A stretch of DNA of 64,000 bases from NCBI GenBank assembly GCA_018857735.1, contig JABMCL010000864.1, positions 152,501 to 216,500 on the forward strand, read 5' to 3'. Position numbers and translations under genes: made by a program. Source of the stretch: Alviniconcha marisindica (taxonomy: Eukaryota > Mollusca > Gastropoda > Provannidae). Positions 13,101 through 23,078 of this stretch are shown here, piece by piece. Position 1 is the stretch's first letter; each line of letters begins with the position of its first letter. The notes below the pieces were generated by a model that was not told the DNA's origin, did not search any database, and saw only the letters and a program-made list of their open reading frames with translations.

Positions 13101-16100
13101 TAATTGCTTTGCAACATTTACTTGTTATTGCCTTTCTCTCTCCCCCCTCCCCTTCCCCCAACCCACCACCAAGGTGCCTTCTTTTGGTGCTTACCTGTCC
13201 ACCATTGCGTTTGTCCCATCCACCAACAATGATGCCTGCAGACAAGCTGTCACGGTGATCATAGCACAGCTCGCGGAACACATTAGCTGCTGCTAGCACC
13301 TGAGGATCCTCCCCCATCTCCATTCTGGAAGATCAAGGATGGCAGACATTACTAGATAATCCACTATGAAATTGAAATGGGTTGTTTTGTTGGTTTCAGC
13401 ATTTTCTAAAGTGAAAATATAAGAGAATGCCATCTTCAGGCTTAAACTAAAGTTAGGACATAGTTCTGCTTAATCAAAAAGGGATTATCATACAGTGGAA
13501 CCCATGAAGAAAGATCACAGTCATAGAGTAAAGAGACTGCAACCTTCATGTAAGTCGGGCATTTTCTCTGTATCTTTGTGTGGATGCAACCTTCCCATTC
13601 ATAGTGATTAGCATTGTTATGTAAATGAACCCCGACCAAGGAGCAGCCCTGTTTTGTAATTTAAGATCATTTTTGCAGGACTTTTCAGGGGGTCTTAAAA
13701 GACAGGATTAATGATCCCAGTTCCACTTTTGTACCCTTCCCTTGTATTTTGTCCAATACTTTTGTGCTCTTGTGACAATGACCAACTGTTAGTAAAATAA
13801 GTTATTCTGATGGTCCCAGACACAGCATCTTGGTAGGGGTTGCACGGTACCTATCAAAGTTGCATACACAGATGCAGTACATTACAATTATTGTCAAACC
13901 TCTATCAAAGTGAGTGTCAGTGGAACTAGGAGACAAGTACAACATGACCTACTTGTAAAAGTCTAGATGATATTTGACGATGTCAGCAATGGCCTGGGTG
14001 TCAGCTGCAGAGCCGGAGCGACAGCAGTAGATGAGATCTGTCACCTTGGTCAGCTTGTCTGTCACACGATTGGCAATGTATGCACCTGTCGTTGTGCGTG
14101 AGTCAGCTCCAATGATGACCCCACCATCAAATTCAACTGCCATAATTGTGGTCTAAAAAAAATCAGAACACATCAAAACAAAAATGCATTTTCACACTGT
14201 CAAAGAATGTCTACTTACCTAGTTTCATACTGGCACTGACAAAATTGATAACTATTTTTAATGCCCAGTCAACCATAACAGTTATACCAGTTATACTGGC
14301 GCAGATAAAATTATAAAATTATAAAATAGATAACTATTTTTAATGCCCAGTCAACCATAACAGTTACATCAGAGCAATGACACCAACATGGATAATATAT
14401 ATTATGATAACCAATTATAATATAACTTGTAAGATGCAAGACATTGACAATGACACAAGGCGGGGAAATTCTCAGCCAAAATGAAAACCCCACTAGACTG
14501 TGTCCATGGATAATCAAATTTTGTGTGGCTCCAGGTATTACTATTAGACTATTACTTTGTAAATCTGCTCACTGATCACTTTCAGCTGCTAAATTCTGGA
14601 ACTGACCAAATTCCAACTTTGCGTGGAACATACACACAGACAACTCAATTCCAAAATTGGTGCTCATTTTAGGAATTCCCACAAAATTTAGCAGTTTCTA
14701 ACTTTGCTTAAACATACATACTGTTATATATATATATATATATGTGCATGCAAAAAATCACATAGTCACATACACATGTTAAACTTAAGCCCCCCTCCAC
14801 CCCCGTAGTCCATGTCAGAGTTCTGTGGATTATGTAAACACCAAAATAACCCTGCATGCACTAACAGTGTCAGAATCTTTAAATTGTTGAAGTTGGACAC
14901 TCTACGGAAGAAGTACCATTGTCATCCACTCGTTGGCAAAGGTGGAGATTTCTTTGATCTACATTAAAAAGTAAAAAGACGCCGGAGCTGGAAAACCATC
15001 GTCGATTAGCCTGAAGCTCAAGCTACATTAAAAAATGTATACATTAAACAACGATGAAATAAATAAAGGTAAAATCCAAGGAGATGGTCAGAAATCCTGG
15101 AACGTTTTAAAAGTTATTTTGGGTCACAAATATCATCACAATCATTAAATGAGGTCCATATCTACCAATTACCGTTGAAATCCGCAACAAAAGGTGAGTT
15201 TTTTCATATATTTTTGTCTTTGATTGTTTTGAGTTGGCGTCACGGATTGCAAACGGCGATCGAAGCCGACGAAGTGCTGCTAGGTAAGCGGCCTCATTAA
15301 ACAAGCTACGGCAATTAAAAACAACGGAAAATGTACGAAAAAAATCGGCACTAAGGAAGTATTCACGTTGTTACTGGGAAACTATGTCAAACGTCAAAGG
15401 GCAACATGCGCCGACTCGAACTGACAATCAAAGACAAAAAAATATATATATGACTTAGTGCCAAAAGGTGCGCATGCAAGGGGTTATGCACTTCAGTTGA
15501 AAATAAAACATTGTTGAAAACTGTTTTTATTTGAAATGTTGTGTTGTGTACTTGCATGAATGAATGAATATATAGTACAGATAATTTCAGCAACCAGGCT
15601 GTGGTTGATTTCAAGATACGGTCATCACACGCTGAAAAAGCACTGAAAAAATGACCGCCAAAAATGGACATCCATGTACCGAGTGATTTTCGTCACTTTG
15701 CTTACAAACAAATCGCAAGCGCATGGAAAAACAATCACTGATTTGTATGCGGAAAACATCATTTTATATGGATAATATAACATCAACACTCACAATAGTT
15801 GTATTTTCCATCAATTGATCGTGAATGTTTGCCCTGTATGTACGTCAGATGTGTTGCAAACTCGAACTGAAAACTTTGAACAACCGAAAAACATTTTGTT
15901 TTCAGCGAAGTTTTGCACGAAATCTGAAGAATAATTCCCCGATCGTTTGATATTGTTGTAATATCCGACGTCCCTACAAGATATCTAATATTTTGTACAA
16001 AACAAACGAGAAAGCAGTCTCTTTTTTATTGACAACATCCGGCACATCACGTGACCTTTCCTGAGGGCCTTCATTCTCCCGGCCACATGGCGTGTCTTTG

Positions 16101-17742
16101 TTCGGAAACATCGAAAGGCGTGTTGTAGTCTCCTTCAGTGGTCCAACGTAGGTACAGTGGTCTGATGTAGAACATGCACTGTGCGCTTTTTCGGGAGTTT
16201 GTTGAGATTATTTTCAATTTTTTTGCCAATTTGGGTGTGCGAAATGAAAGTACTGTGAAAAGTGGCATCTTCCCGCGCTGAAGATTTGAAACCCGTTTTT
16301 TTATACTGAGCCGAGTACAGCGTGAAGAATTTCATTACGACAAGGCAATATCTTGTAAATCTTACATGCAACTGTTGATTCAGGATGTATACTCAATTTC
16401 ATCAGTTATAAGTGCATGCTTTTTGTAGACAATTTAGTGGTGTTGTGAGAATATTTTGTTAACTGAGCGAGTGACGAAGTTCCAGTTTTTTTCTGGAAGT
16501 AATTTTCGTCCTGAAAGTTATGTCAGACGTCATGTAACGTGACGTAAAATATTAAACTTTTAAAGTTTAATTAAGCCCAGCAGATGTTAGTAATACTAAT
16601 AGCGGTTCTGAGAACTGAGTACTGCTTTGTGTAGAAGACATGGTGTGTAGGTTTGAGATGTTTGTACTGAGCATATCAGTATTGGGACAGTTGCTGGTTA
16701 TTGGGTTAATAATTTCATATTCATAACACTTCAAATTCATTGACATGACCAGGGTATGCAGAAATGAGCGTACTCTTCAGCCAAGTGGTACAGCAAGGAT
16801 GAAAACATCAAACACAGACAGTTGCAGACGGTACAGAGAGAGGCTGGCCGCAGAGAATCCACATCTCAAAGAGCTTGGGGGGAAGAATGGGGGGCCTGGA
16901 CTTAATTGTTAATTACCTTGATAAAATCAGGTCATTCTGATTTGTTTTTGTTAGACTGATCTAAGCAAACAGAATGTTTTCTATGTTAAAAATTGGGGAA
17001 ATGTTATTTTGTTGTAATACTGATGTAATACAGACGTTTGTTTCATTTAATTTTTATGACTTGTTATTAAATGCAAACTGAGAAAAAATCTTCTCACTGT
17101 GTTTTTGCATGCACTTGTGTGGCTGATTATAGTATATTGCATGAAAGGGTGTGTTACTTGTTATATAAAAAAAAAAAAGAGTTATGGGTTTATGTCGTCC
17201 ATCAGATATTACAACAATCAACATGTCACAATCATGTGTTAAATTATATGAGTGTACAAAATTTGGCACAAACATAGTAGGGTAGATGTGCACTAATAGT
17301 GTGACTTGATTTTGTGCATACTTGTGCAAAACTGATTACTGAAGACAGAATGAACTAGTTTTTATCTTTTGCTTTTAAGAAATCTTTCCTAGCATTGTGC
17401 ATTCTAAAAACGCACCTAGTTTCAATGTATCAAATTTATTTTCTACCCCCTTTGTCCTGTTTCTTGGATGCACACCTTTTGGCACTAAGTTGTAATATAT
17501 GAGAGAAAAAATCACCTTTTGTTGCGGATTTTGGCTGTAATCGGTAGATATGGATCTCATTTAATGATTGTGATATTTTGTACCCAAAATAACTTTTAAA
17601 ACGGTCCAGGAATTTCCGACCGTCTCCTTGGATTTTACCTAAATAAAATACTTACACCTGTTGTTACTTCGCCGGACTTTAGCCCAGCGACTTGAGCCAT
17701 CTGATCGCTTGCAAACATGTTTGTCATTGTCATCGAAGCCAT
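6681..17742 (-). CDS. PSMB6: Proteasome subunit beta type-6 (beta-1), complete, 5 exons
   Basis: Caspase-like catalytic subunit of the 20S proteasome. Coding exons (minus): 17742-17656, 14152-13953, 13324-13195, 9919-9775, 6811-6681; 693 nt, 230 aa plus stop, all phases closing at GT-AG introns. Exon 1 encodes only a 29-residue propeptide ending EVTTG. Exon 2 opens with the mature N-terminus TTIMAVEF, so Thr1 is the nucleophile. Asp17, Lys33 (VTDKL) and Arg45 ([10 protein letters not shown]), the S1 residue expected of beta-1, are present. Later landmarks are [30 protein letters not shown] and RDGSSGG. Mature length of 201 aa is close to the family. The ATG at 17742 is chosen because it is the first in frame (MASMTMT); others follow. 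Intron 3 holds a LINE, intron 1 inverted-repeat elements. The gene is divergent from AURKAIP1. Confidence 0.97.
7580..8265. repeat. Tandem duplication, unit about 345 bp (PSMB6 intron 4)
   Basis: The segment ending 7793-7918 (ATTTATGCATTCCATGCTTT, GACAAAGCACTGTGAGTCGC) recurs at 8138-8262 with few changes. Each copy also contains a TG-rich tract followed by a CAAGGGTGTTGTGTT element. The rest of this ~3 kb intron (6812-9774) shows nothing recognisable. Confidence 0.9.
10106..10161. repeat. (CA)n microsatellite
   Basis: About 56 bp of CA in PSMB6 intron 3. Confidence 0.96.
10590..12690 (-). mobile_element. Truncated LINE (non-LTR retrotransposon) reverse transcriptase, decayed
   Basis: Minus-strand pieces in order from 12690: [46 protein letters not shown], then (12337-12029) [20 protein letters not shown] and CADDTEIML. 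The last replaces the catalytic YADD/FADD box. These are RT motifs. Downstream are thumb-like ([32 protein letters not shown]) and tail pieces ending in a [18 protein letters not shown] zinc knuckle (10778-11155). Frames are broken by stops and shifts, and the 5' half (endonuclease, ORF1) is absent. Resemblance is to L1/Tx1-like LINEs, but the clade is a guess. It sits in PSMB6 intron 3, in the same orientation as the gene. Confidence 0.92.
14245..14370. repeat. Short tandem duplication (PSMB6 intron 1)
   Basis: GATAACTATTTTTAATGCCC followed by AGTCAACCATAACAGTTA occurs at about 14247 and again about 14328. The AGTCAACCATAACAGTTA part belongs to a small motif also found near 4865 and 29007. 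Confidence 0.85.
14735..14935. repeat. Interspersed repeat family B (SINE-tail-like), copy 1
   Basis: Shares with 31905-32190 and 57870-58110 an ordered block: CACATACAC, TAGTCCATGTCAGAGTT, AAATAACCCTGCATGCACTA, GTCAGA, then GTTGAAGTTGGACACT. Diverged and non-coding. The AAAAGATC motif of the sister copies also occurs in the tRNA-type SINE at 49040-49290, so this may be the 3' part of that SINE class. Confidence 0.75.
15062..15205. repeat. Left arm of a large inverted repeat in PSMB6 intron 1
   Basis: From GGTAAAATCCAAGGAGATGG through CCGCAACAAAAGGTGA, this is the reverse complement (a few substitutions and small gaps) of 17508-17642. The right arm starts about 14 bp inside the intron after PSMB6 exon 1. 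Confidence 0.9.
15210..15438. mobile_element. Short MITE-like insert with ~28 bp imperfect TIRs
   Basis: The left end TTTTGTCTTTGATTGTTTTG plus AGTTGGCG is mirrored at the right end by CGCCGACTCGAACTGACAAT plus CAAAGACAAAA. Both ends abut ATATAT-type flanks. No coding capacity. It separates the left arm (15062-15205) from the TIR of the larger element. Confidence 0.65.
15450..17495. mobile_element. ~2.05 kb DNA-transposon-like element, TIR family C, copy 1
   Basis: The left end GACTTAGTGCCAAAAGGTGC (15450) is mirrored by GCACACCTTTTGGCACTAAG at 17470-17489. The same termini bound 23038-25095. Inside, a short plus-strand ORF at 16744-16908 ([10 protein letters not shown]... containing [20 protein letters not shown]) resembles basic motifs in invertebrate transposon proteins, but no transposase catalytic core was found. 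Probably non-autonomous. The target-site duplication is not clear and the superfamily is unassigned. Confidence 0.65.
17508..17642. repeat. Right arm of the inverted repeat in PSMB6 intron 1
   Basis: Reverse complement of 15062-15205. It begins right after the TIR of the ~2 kb element and ends about 14 bp from the PSMB6 exon 1 donor. Confidence 0.9.
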
Positions 17743-18120
17743 CTTGGATGAGCAGTCCAGGGGAAATTACTCTGCGGCAAAGCAGACCTTGAGAGTGACT
17801 ATGCGCAGGGCATGTCTTTGCTAGCAAGTTTAAAATAAAATAATTTTAAAAAAATAATGTCACGCTATATTCTATATTCTTTGAAAACTGGATTGCTTCT
17901 GCAAAGTTCACGTTGTTCAAATGTGTTGTCTATACTTTGCAGCGACAAAATGTTGTGCATCCCGCAAATTATAGCACCTGCTGTGCTTTCAAAGGCACCG
18001 TGCAAATAGCCAAGGAAAGTTACTCTTTCAGGGAGACGATTCAAGGGGAGACAACAGATTCAGGCAACTGGGCATAAGCTCGTGGAAACGATTTCCAGTC
18101 ATTTCTAGGCCTTGTAAGAT
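17743..18120. promoter_or_regulatory. Probable shared region between divergent PSMB6 and AURKAIP1
   Basis: PSMB6 starts leftward at 17742. The AURKAIP1 coding start at 20010 sits just after a splice acceptor (AG at 20001-20002), so an upstream 5'UTR exon is required. A GTAAGA donor near 18112 would allow that exon to lie within about 300 bp of PSMB6. No TATA box seen. Inferred from layout only. Confidence 0.4.
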
Positions 18121-20002
18121 CTTAAACGTGTATTTTTGTATAATTACTGGTTTCGTATGGGCACACGTTTGTGTTTCTAGACAATACATATGTGTAAATA
18201 AAGGAAAAATGGTAATTTCTGACTAAATGAATCTCGAATAGATCTGCAGTATCAGTCGTGATGATTGCTCAGAGGTCATGATCTTCCTGGTTATTTTTTT
18301 AAAGATTAATTCCTTAAAATTTATTTTTGCCGAGACAGAGATCTAATTTTAAATTGGCCAGAAAAGGTGTGGAATGCCCACAGTAGATCCATTTATTCAT
18401 ATATTTTAGGCAGAATCTCCCTGTTGCGGCGACATCCGAAAACTCAAAACTCGACACTTAAAGATGATGCAAGTTGTGGCTACCCTACGAGTACGAAGCC
18501 AGAAATTACTCGATTTTTACGCTTGTAGTACTTAACTGGACAAGCATGATAGATCATTTATTATAACACCTAGTTAGCCGTGTAGTATATCGTGGCAAAT
18601 CAGACGTAAATGTCTACAAAGAGTGGTGTACTATTATTAGTATTAATAAATATAATCAGGCCCAACTTCCCAAGTCTGTTGATGAACTATCAATAGTAAT
18701 TAGTATTAGTATCATAGTATCAACTAATCAAGTATAGACCACAGGTCAGTGGTTCTCACACAGTCAGCTAAGTAGTTGGTTTGACTTCTGGTCAAGATCA
18801 GGTTATGGGACTTTTTTACAATACTTTTGCGCATAATCACCAGTACATCACTACACGTCATCTTTGTGTGTCCTTTTTGGGGTGGGGGTGGGGGAGTCTC
18901 GTCCAAGCAACTCCTGTATACTCTAGTCTGCCTGTAAACTTGTGCAAAGTGTACAAATACAATGGAAGAAAATGCATGCTGAAAGATAATTGGCACATTG
19001 TGCACATTGTGTTCCCATGTTCACCTTTCACTGTTTCAGTGAAAAAGGTTTGGGTTTTATGCCAGATCCCCAAAACAGTGCCATCATAATCAGTTATTGA
19101 TTGTAGCCACTTAGCAGAAGAAGAAAAATGAGAAGGTATTACAAGATGGTGTATAACTGTATTGGGATGGAAATCACAAAGCTCTATAGTCATAATAATG
19201 TATGTAGAACTAGAAGTACAACTAGTAGAAATTGCAATTTATCCAAAATGATGATTGTGGCTTCTGCAGGTGGAAGAAGATACAGCTGATGAAAAAACAG
19301 CAAATGTTATTGTTAACTAGCATTGAAGTTATGAAACATATGTAAATATACTAGGTCAGTAAGTGTATCACAACCACTTGAGATGGTGTCAGTGATACCA
19401 CATATGCTGAGTGATGTATAAAATAAAGCTAAGATTGTAAGAACAAATAAAAGTATCAGAAGGACAATTCTTCTTTCTTGTTAAAAGACAACTATACATG
19501 TATAATTAGTCCCAAAATCCTTCATAGTGATTTGAGTGTTAACTGTTAAACTGTTAATGTTATGGTTACAGTGGCAGGATGAAGTTGGTCACCAAACATG
19601 ATCATTATTAATTAATAGTAAAAGTTATTTCTTCAGTGTAAGTCCTTGGAAGCTCAAAGTGCTTTGCAATATAAAGGGTACACATGTGCAGCACAATACC
19701 CTCTTGATTTCTTGAGTTTTGGGGGAATTAAAGAGCATTGTTTTTGAGTTTGTTGATGAGTCATCTAGTCTTTGATGTCAGAAATGCAGGTTTGGATTTC
19801 CGTAGTGTCAGCATAGTATACTGCATCGCATCACCATGACTTGCTCAGTTAAGTGTCATCAGGAGAAGACTGAAGAGCGTCTGTGTGAAGGTTCACCTAC
19901 AAAGTTTGTGGAAGCTGATTCATTGACATTGATTGTTTGCCATGCCTCTTTTCTTTTTTTGTACTTGTAAGAAACAAAGTAGAATGTACATTTGTGTTTC
20001 AG
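18121..20002. other. Presumed 5' intron of AURKAIP1
   Basis: AT-rich sequence with no recognisable exon, RNA gene or transposon. It ends in the acceptor TTGTGTTTCAG. Confidence 0.5.
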
Positions 20003-21244
20003 GACAAAGATGGCCTTGCAAGGGAGAACCTTGCATAGGATGTGCCATGGAGTTTGGCGAATGAACATTTCAGGTACATGATTAAGATTCTGACTTAATC
20101 AGAACACTGACCCTGTGGCTTTTGAGAGCCAGGTCTGTGACTGTGAGCCATACTGTGCAAGTTTACAGATGTTGGCTGTATTATTATTGTCAAGTATCAT
20201 TTCAAACATTGTTCATTTTTGTTGCTGTTTTCTCTTTTTCACCTCTATGTTTGCATTAATTTGTTAATTTTGCTGTCATTTTTGTCTTTATATATATATA
20301 TTATATATGTGTGTGTTCGTAACATGCTGTTTGTCACTCTGTGTGTGTGAATGCCTGCATGTGTGTCATGTGAATCTGTGGTGAAAATAGCATTAGCATC
20401 ATGCATGGGGGGAGGGGGATTGTGTTCTCATGACGATTTTTTTTGGCACACTCACAACTTCAGCCTTCTTTCTTCACTTGCCTCAGGCACTGTCAAACAC
20501 AAGCTGTCCTCGGCAGGACCAGCAGCAAGCCTACAACAACATACGCTTCCCCCACACCCACACAGTAGCTCAGCTGGACCCCTACCACCCCACCCTGCTG
20601 TGCAAGCCAGGTGCAGGAGGCTGGAAGGAAATTCCAAGGATTGCACTGGCACAGGTGTGAGTGACTCAAACAGTCTGCTTGCAGTCAGCACAAAATTTGC
20701 CCGTCTCAGTCTGTGCATGGGTGGAGGTGATCTGTCCAGGTGTGTGTCAGGTGGTGAGAACCTGCATCTGGCATCTTGGCCAAGTGCAGATCACCTCCAG
20801 TACATCTGCCCCTCACAGAAACTCTCCACACTGCCCGATCTGGTGATCCTGGAAGAAAGCCCCTTTGCAGTGTTGTTGGAACTCCCTCAGGCGCCAGCCC
20901 TCATTCCCTCCATCATCAACCCAGCCTGCCCCACCATGCAGTCAGAAATTTCAGAGCCTTCACATTCACCAGCCAACACTCCAAAAGAAGCCCGGGAGAT
21001 CATGAAGATCCGCAGGAAGAAAATGAAGAGGCATCTCCTGAAGAAGTTCCGAAAGCGCATGGCGTTCACCCTGAGGAAGATGAAGCGAGATCGAAGAAAG
21101 AAGAAGGAGGCTGTGTTTCAGGCCCGGCTGGCCAGCATCAAGGAGTGGGGAGACTCTTTCTCTGCCAGGGACTGGGTTCAAGAGGAACTGGAGAAGGCCA
21201 GGAAGGGAGGTTTTTACATCAATGTACTGGCTAAAAAACAGTGA
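20003..21244 (+). CDS. AURKAIP1: Aurora kinase A-interacting protein 1 / mitochondrial ribosomal protein mS38
   Basis: Component of the mitochondrial small ribosomal subunit (mS38, DUF1713/COX24-like C-terminus). Coding exons are 20010-20073 and 20487-21244, 273 aa. The exon starts at 20003 after an AG acceptor, and ATG follows at 20010. The first 21 residues (MALQGRTLHRMCHGVWRMNI) are basic and non-acidic, as expected of a mitochondrial presequence. The middle is low in conservation and proline/serine rich. The diagnostic part is the last ~80 residues: MKIRRKKMKRHLLKKFRKRM from residue 194, then a long basic helix and GDSFSARDWVQEELEKARKG. Human AURKAIP1 is about 200 aa, so the linker here is longer. 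I prefer this spliced start to the unspliced ORF from 20351, because the splice keeps frame and adds a leader. Stop at 21242-21244. Confidence 0.88.
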
Positions 21245-21430
21245 CCCATGACTGTGTGCGTCTCATGGCCAAAAAAACAGTTGATTCATGGCTGTGCGCA
21301 TCACCTGGCCCAAAACCAGTGCTACACAATTGCATATATATATATCACATGGCTAAAAACCAGTAATGCATGCTGTGTGTGCTAGGATATTGGTTTGCGT
21401 TTCATGGCCAAGAACCAGTGGTACACGACC
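21225..21430 (+). repeat. Degenerate tandem copies of the AURKAIP1 stop-codon region
   Basis: The coding end CTGGCTAAAAAACAGTGACC is followed by ATGGCCAAAAAAACAGTTGA, CTGGCCCAAAACCAGTG, ATGGCTAAAAACCAGTAATG and ATGGCCAAGAACCAGTGG, each with a TGTGTGC-like stretch between. The repeats lie in the 3'UTR. Confidence 0.75.
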
Positions 21431-22265
21431 GTAAATGCTAGGATTGTGCTCTGCATCTTATGGTACTTGTAGTCTGAGCAATGCTGGGTACATTTATGAC
21501 AATTAATGTGAAAAAGAGAACCAAAATTATGCTTCATATTCATCATTTCTGTGATTGATAATGTTCATGAGCATCTGTGAGGCTCAGTGTAACTTAAAAT
21601 GTTTGATTGATCAATTTTGGTCTCCTCCAAAGTCTTGTAAAGTACAACTGTGAAGAGTGTAACTTCTGTAAGACAATTCTGTCTGCCAGTCAGTTCATAG
21701 CACGCTGCACAGTGTCTATCACAGTGTCAGCTCTTTCACAAAACTAGGTTGCACACCTAAGACTAAGAGTCACTCTAGGTACAGTCTTGTTAATACCCAG
21801 CACCCAGAAAGGGTGTTTATCAGTTATTTTTAGCTTGTCACACAGATTTTCCAGGACACTGCACTATGATGAGATTTTTCCCCAGTATGATTGTGAGACA
21901 CAGACCCCAGTAGTCACTCAGATGACTGATAACACCAATTTATTTGCAGCACTGTTTGTGTGAGTCATCTTCAGCTTTTGTAATGGATGAGTGATCTGGA
22001 ACAAGAAATTCATGAATATTTCCTTATGAATTTATAACTAGTGCTCACTTTGTACCCCCCCCCCCCCCCCCCCCCCCCCCAATAAGTTCCAATTGTACAA
22101 GTTCATTCTGTTGAAAAGCATTTGGTAAAAGAATTTTAAAACTTCTGACTGAGCTTGCTGCCACTCACTCTCTTTCTACTTAACCTGTGTCCACTGCTAC
22201 TCTGCATGGGATGAACACCCCTACTGTGTAAATACTGTGCAAAGGTCAGCAAGCCATTGCCCCCC

Positions 22266-22296
<31 letters not shown>

Positions 22297-22970
22297 ACAA
22301 TCTGGAAATACCAATTTAGATAGGTCCACTTAACCAGAAATTGCACTTCTCTAGATTACATTTATGCAGCAGTGACTGTACATGTACATTGTACATGCAG
22401 CCATAATGTGTTATTTTTTGTTGTCCTTAGTGAAGCTGCTTTTGCATAGCATTGTGGCTGATTAATTCACATTAAACAACTTCATGTTGCAACATCTCTG
22501 TCCAACTTTCTGCTTCTGAAGATGAAAAAAATCAGAAAGATGAATGACTGCTAGCATTTTTTTGTGTTTGGATCTTTTTCAGAAGATAAGTTAAATTTTC
22601 AGCAAGTTTTAGTTTGGAAAAGTGGGTATTCATTTGAACTAAGTTTTAGGTATCATAATGGATGTAAGAATATAACTGTATGATATGGTTGCTGGTATAC
22701 CACTGTTTGAATGGATTAAAGTTATTGCTGTTTCACATTTGTGTGTATGTAGTTGTGTAGTGTGAATGGCCCTAATATACCACAGTACTTGTATTCACAA
22801 CTTTCCTAGCCTCTCTTTCACCAATAACAGGAGGCTGCTTGCTGTAAGTGTTACTAAAATTGGAAACTGTGTGTGAGATTTCCAGTCTAAAAGAAAGGCA
22901 GAAGGTATCCAGAACAGGTTTAGATCTATGATCTAGTGGGGCAAGCTATGCAATCCACGGCTGCAGTTAC
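21431..22970. other. 3' flank of AURKAIP1
   Basis: 3'UTR or intergenic DNA with two poly-C tracts (22056-22080, 22259-22282) and a self-complementary TGTACATGTACATTGTACAT near 22379. No gene seen. Confidence 0.6.
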
Positions 22971-22973
22971 AAT

Positions 22974-23078
22974 CAGAGAGAACTGACTTAGTGCCAAAAA
23001 GTGCGCAAATGGGGGGTCAGATTTTCAGAGAGAACTGACTTAGTGCCAAAAAGTGCGCAAATGGGGGGTCAGATTTTT
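22974..23078. repeat. Tandem duplication of a transposon end (~56 bp unit)
   Basis: CAGAGAGAACTGACTTAGTG followed by CCAAAAAGTGCGCAAATGGG and GGGTCAGATTTT occurs twice in a row (about 22974 and 23030). The TIR of family C is therefore doubled at this end. Confidence 0.92.

Noticed and set aside
16071..16371. Minus-strand ORFs inside PSMB6 intron 1
   Set aside because: No domain and no splice support; they lie within the TIR-bounded element.
20351..20486. Unspliced upstream start for AURKAIP1 at 20351
   Set aside because: It runs through a TG tract and an intron-like T-rich tract with acceptor CCTCAG. The spliced start at 20010 keeps frame and supplies a mitochondrial-type leader.
20430..20660. 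Alternative frame ORF over the AURKAIP1 last exon (76 codons)
   Set aside because: It overlaps the longer frame that ends in the diagnostic MKIRRKKM domain, and no in-frame splice links it to exon 1.
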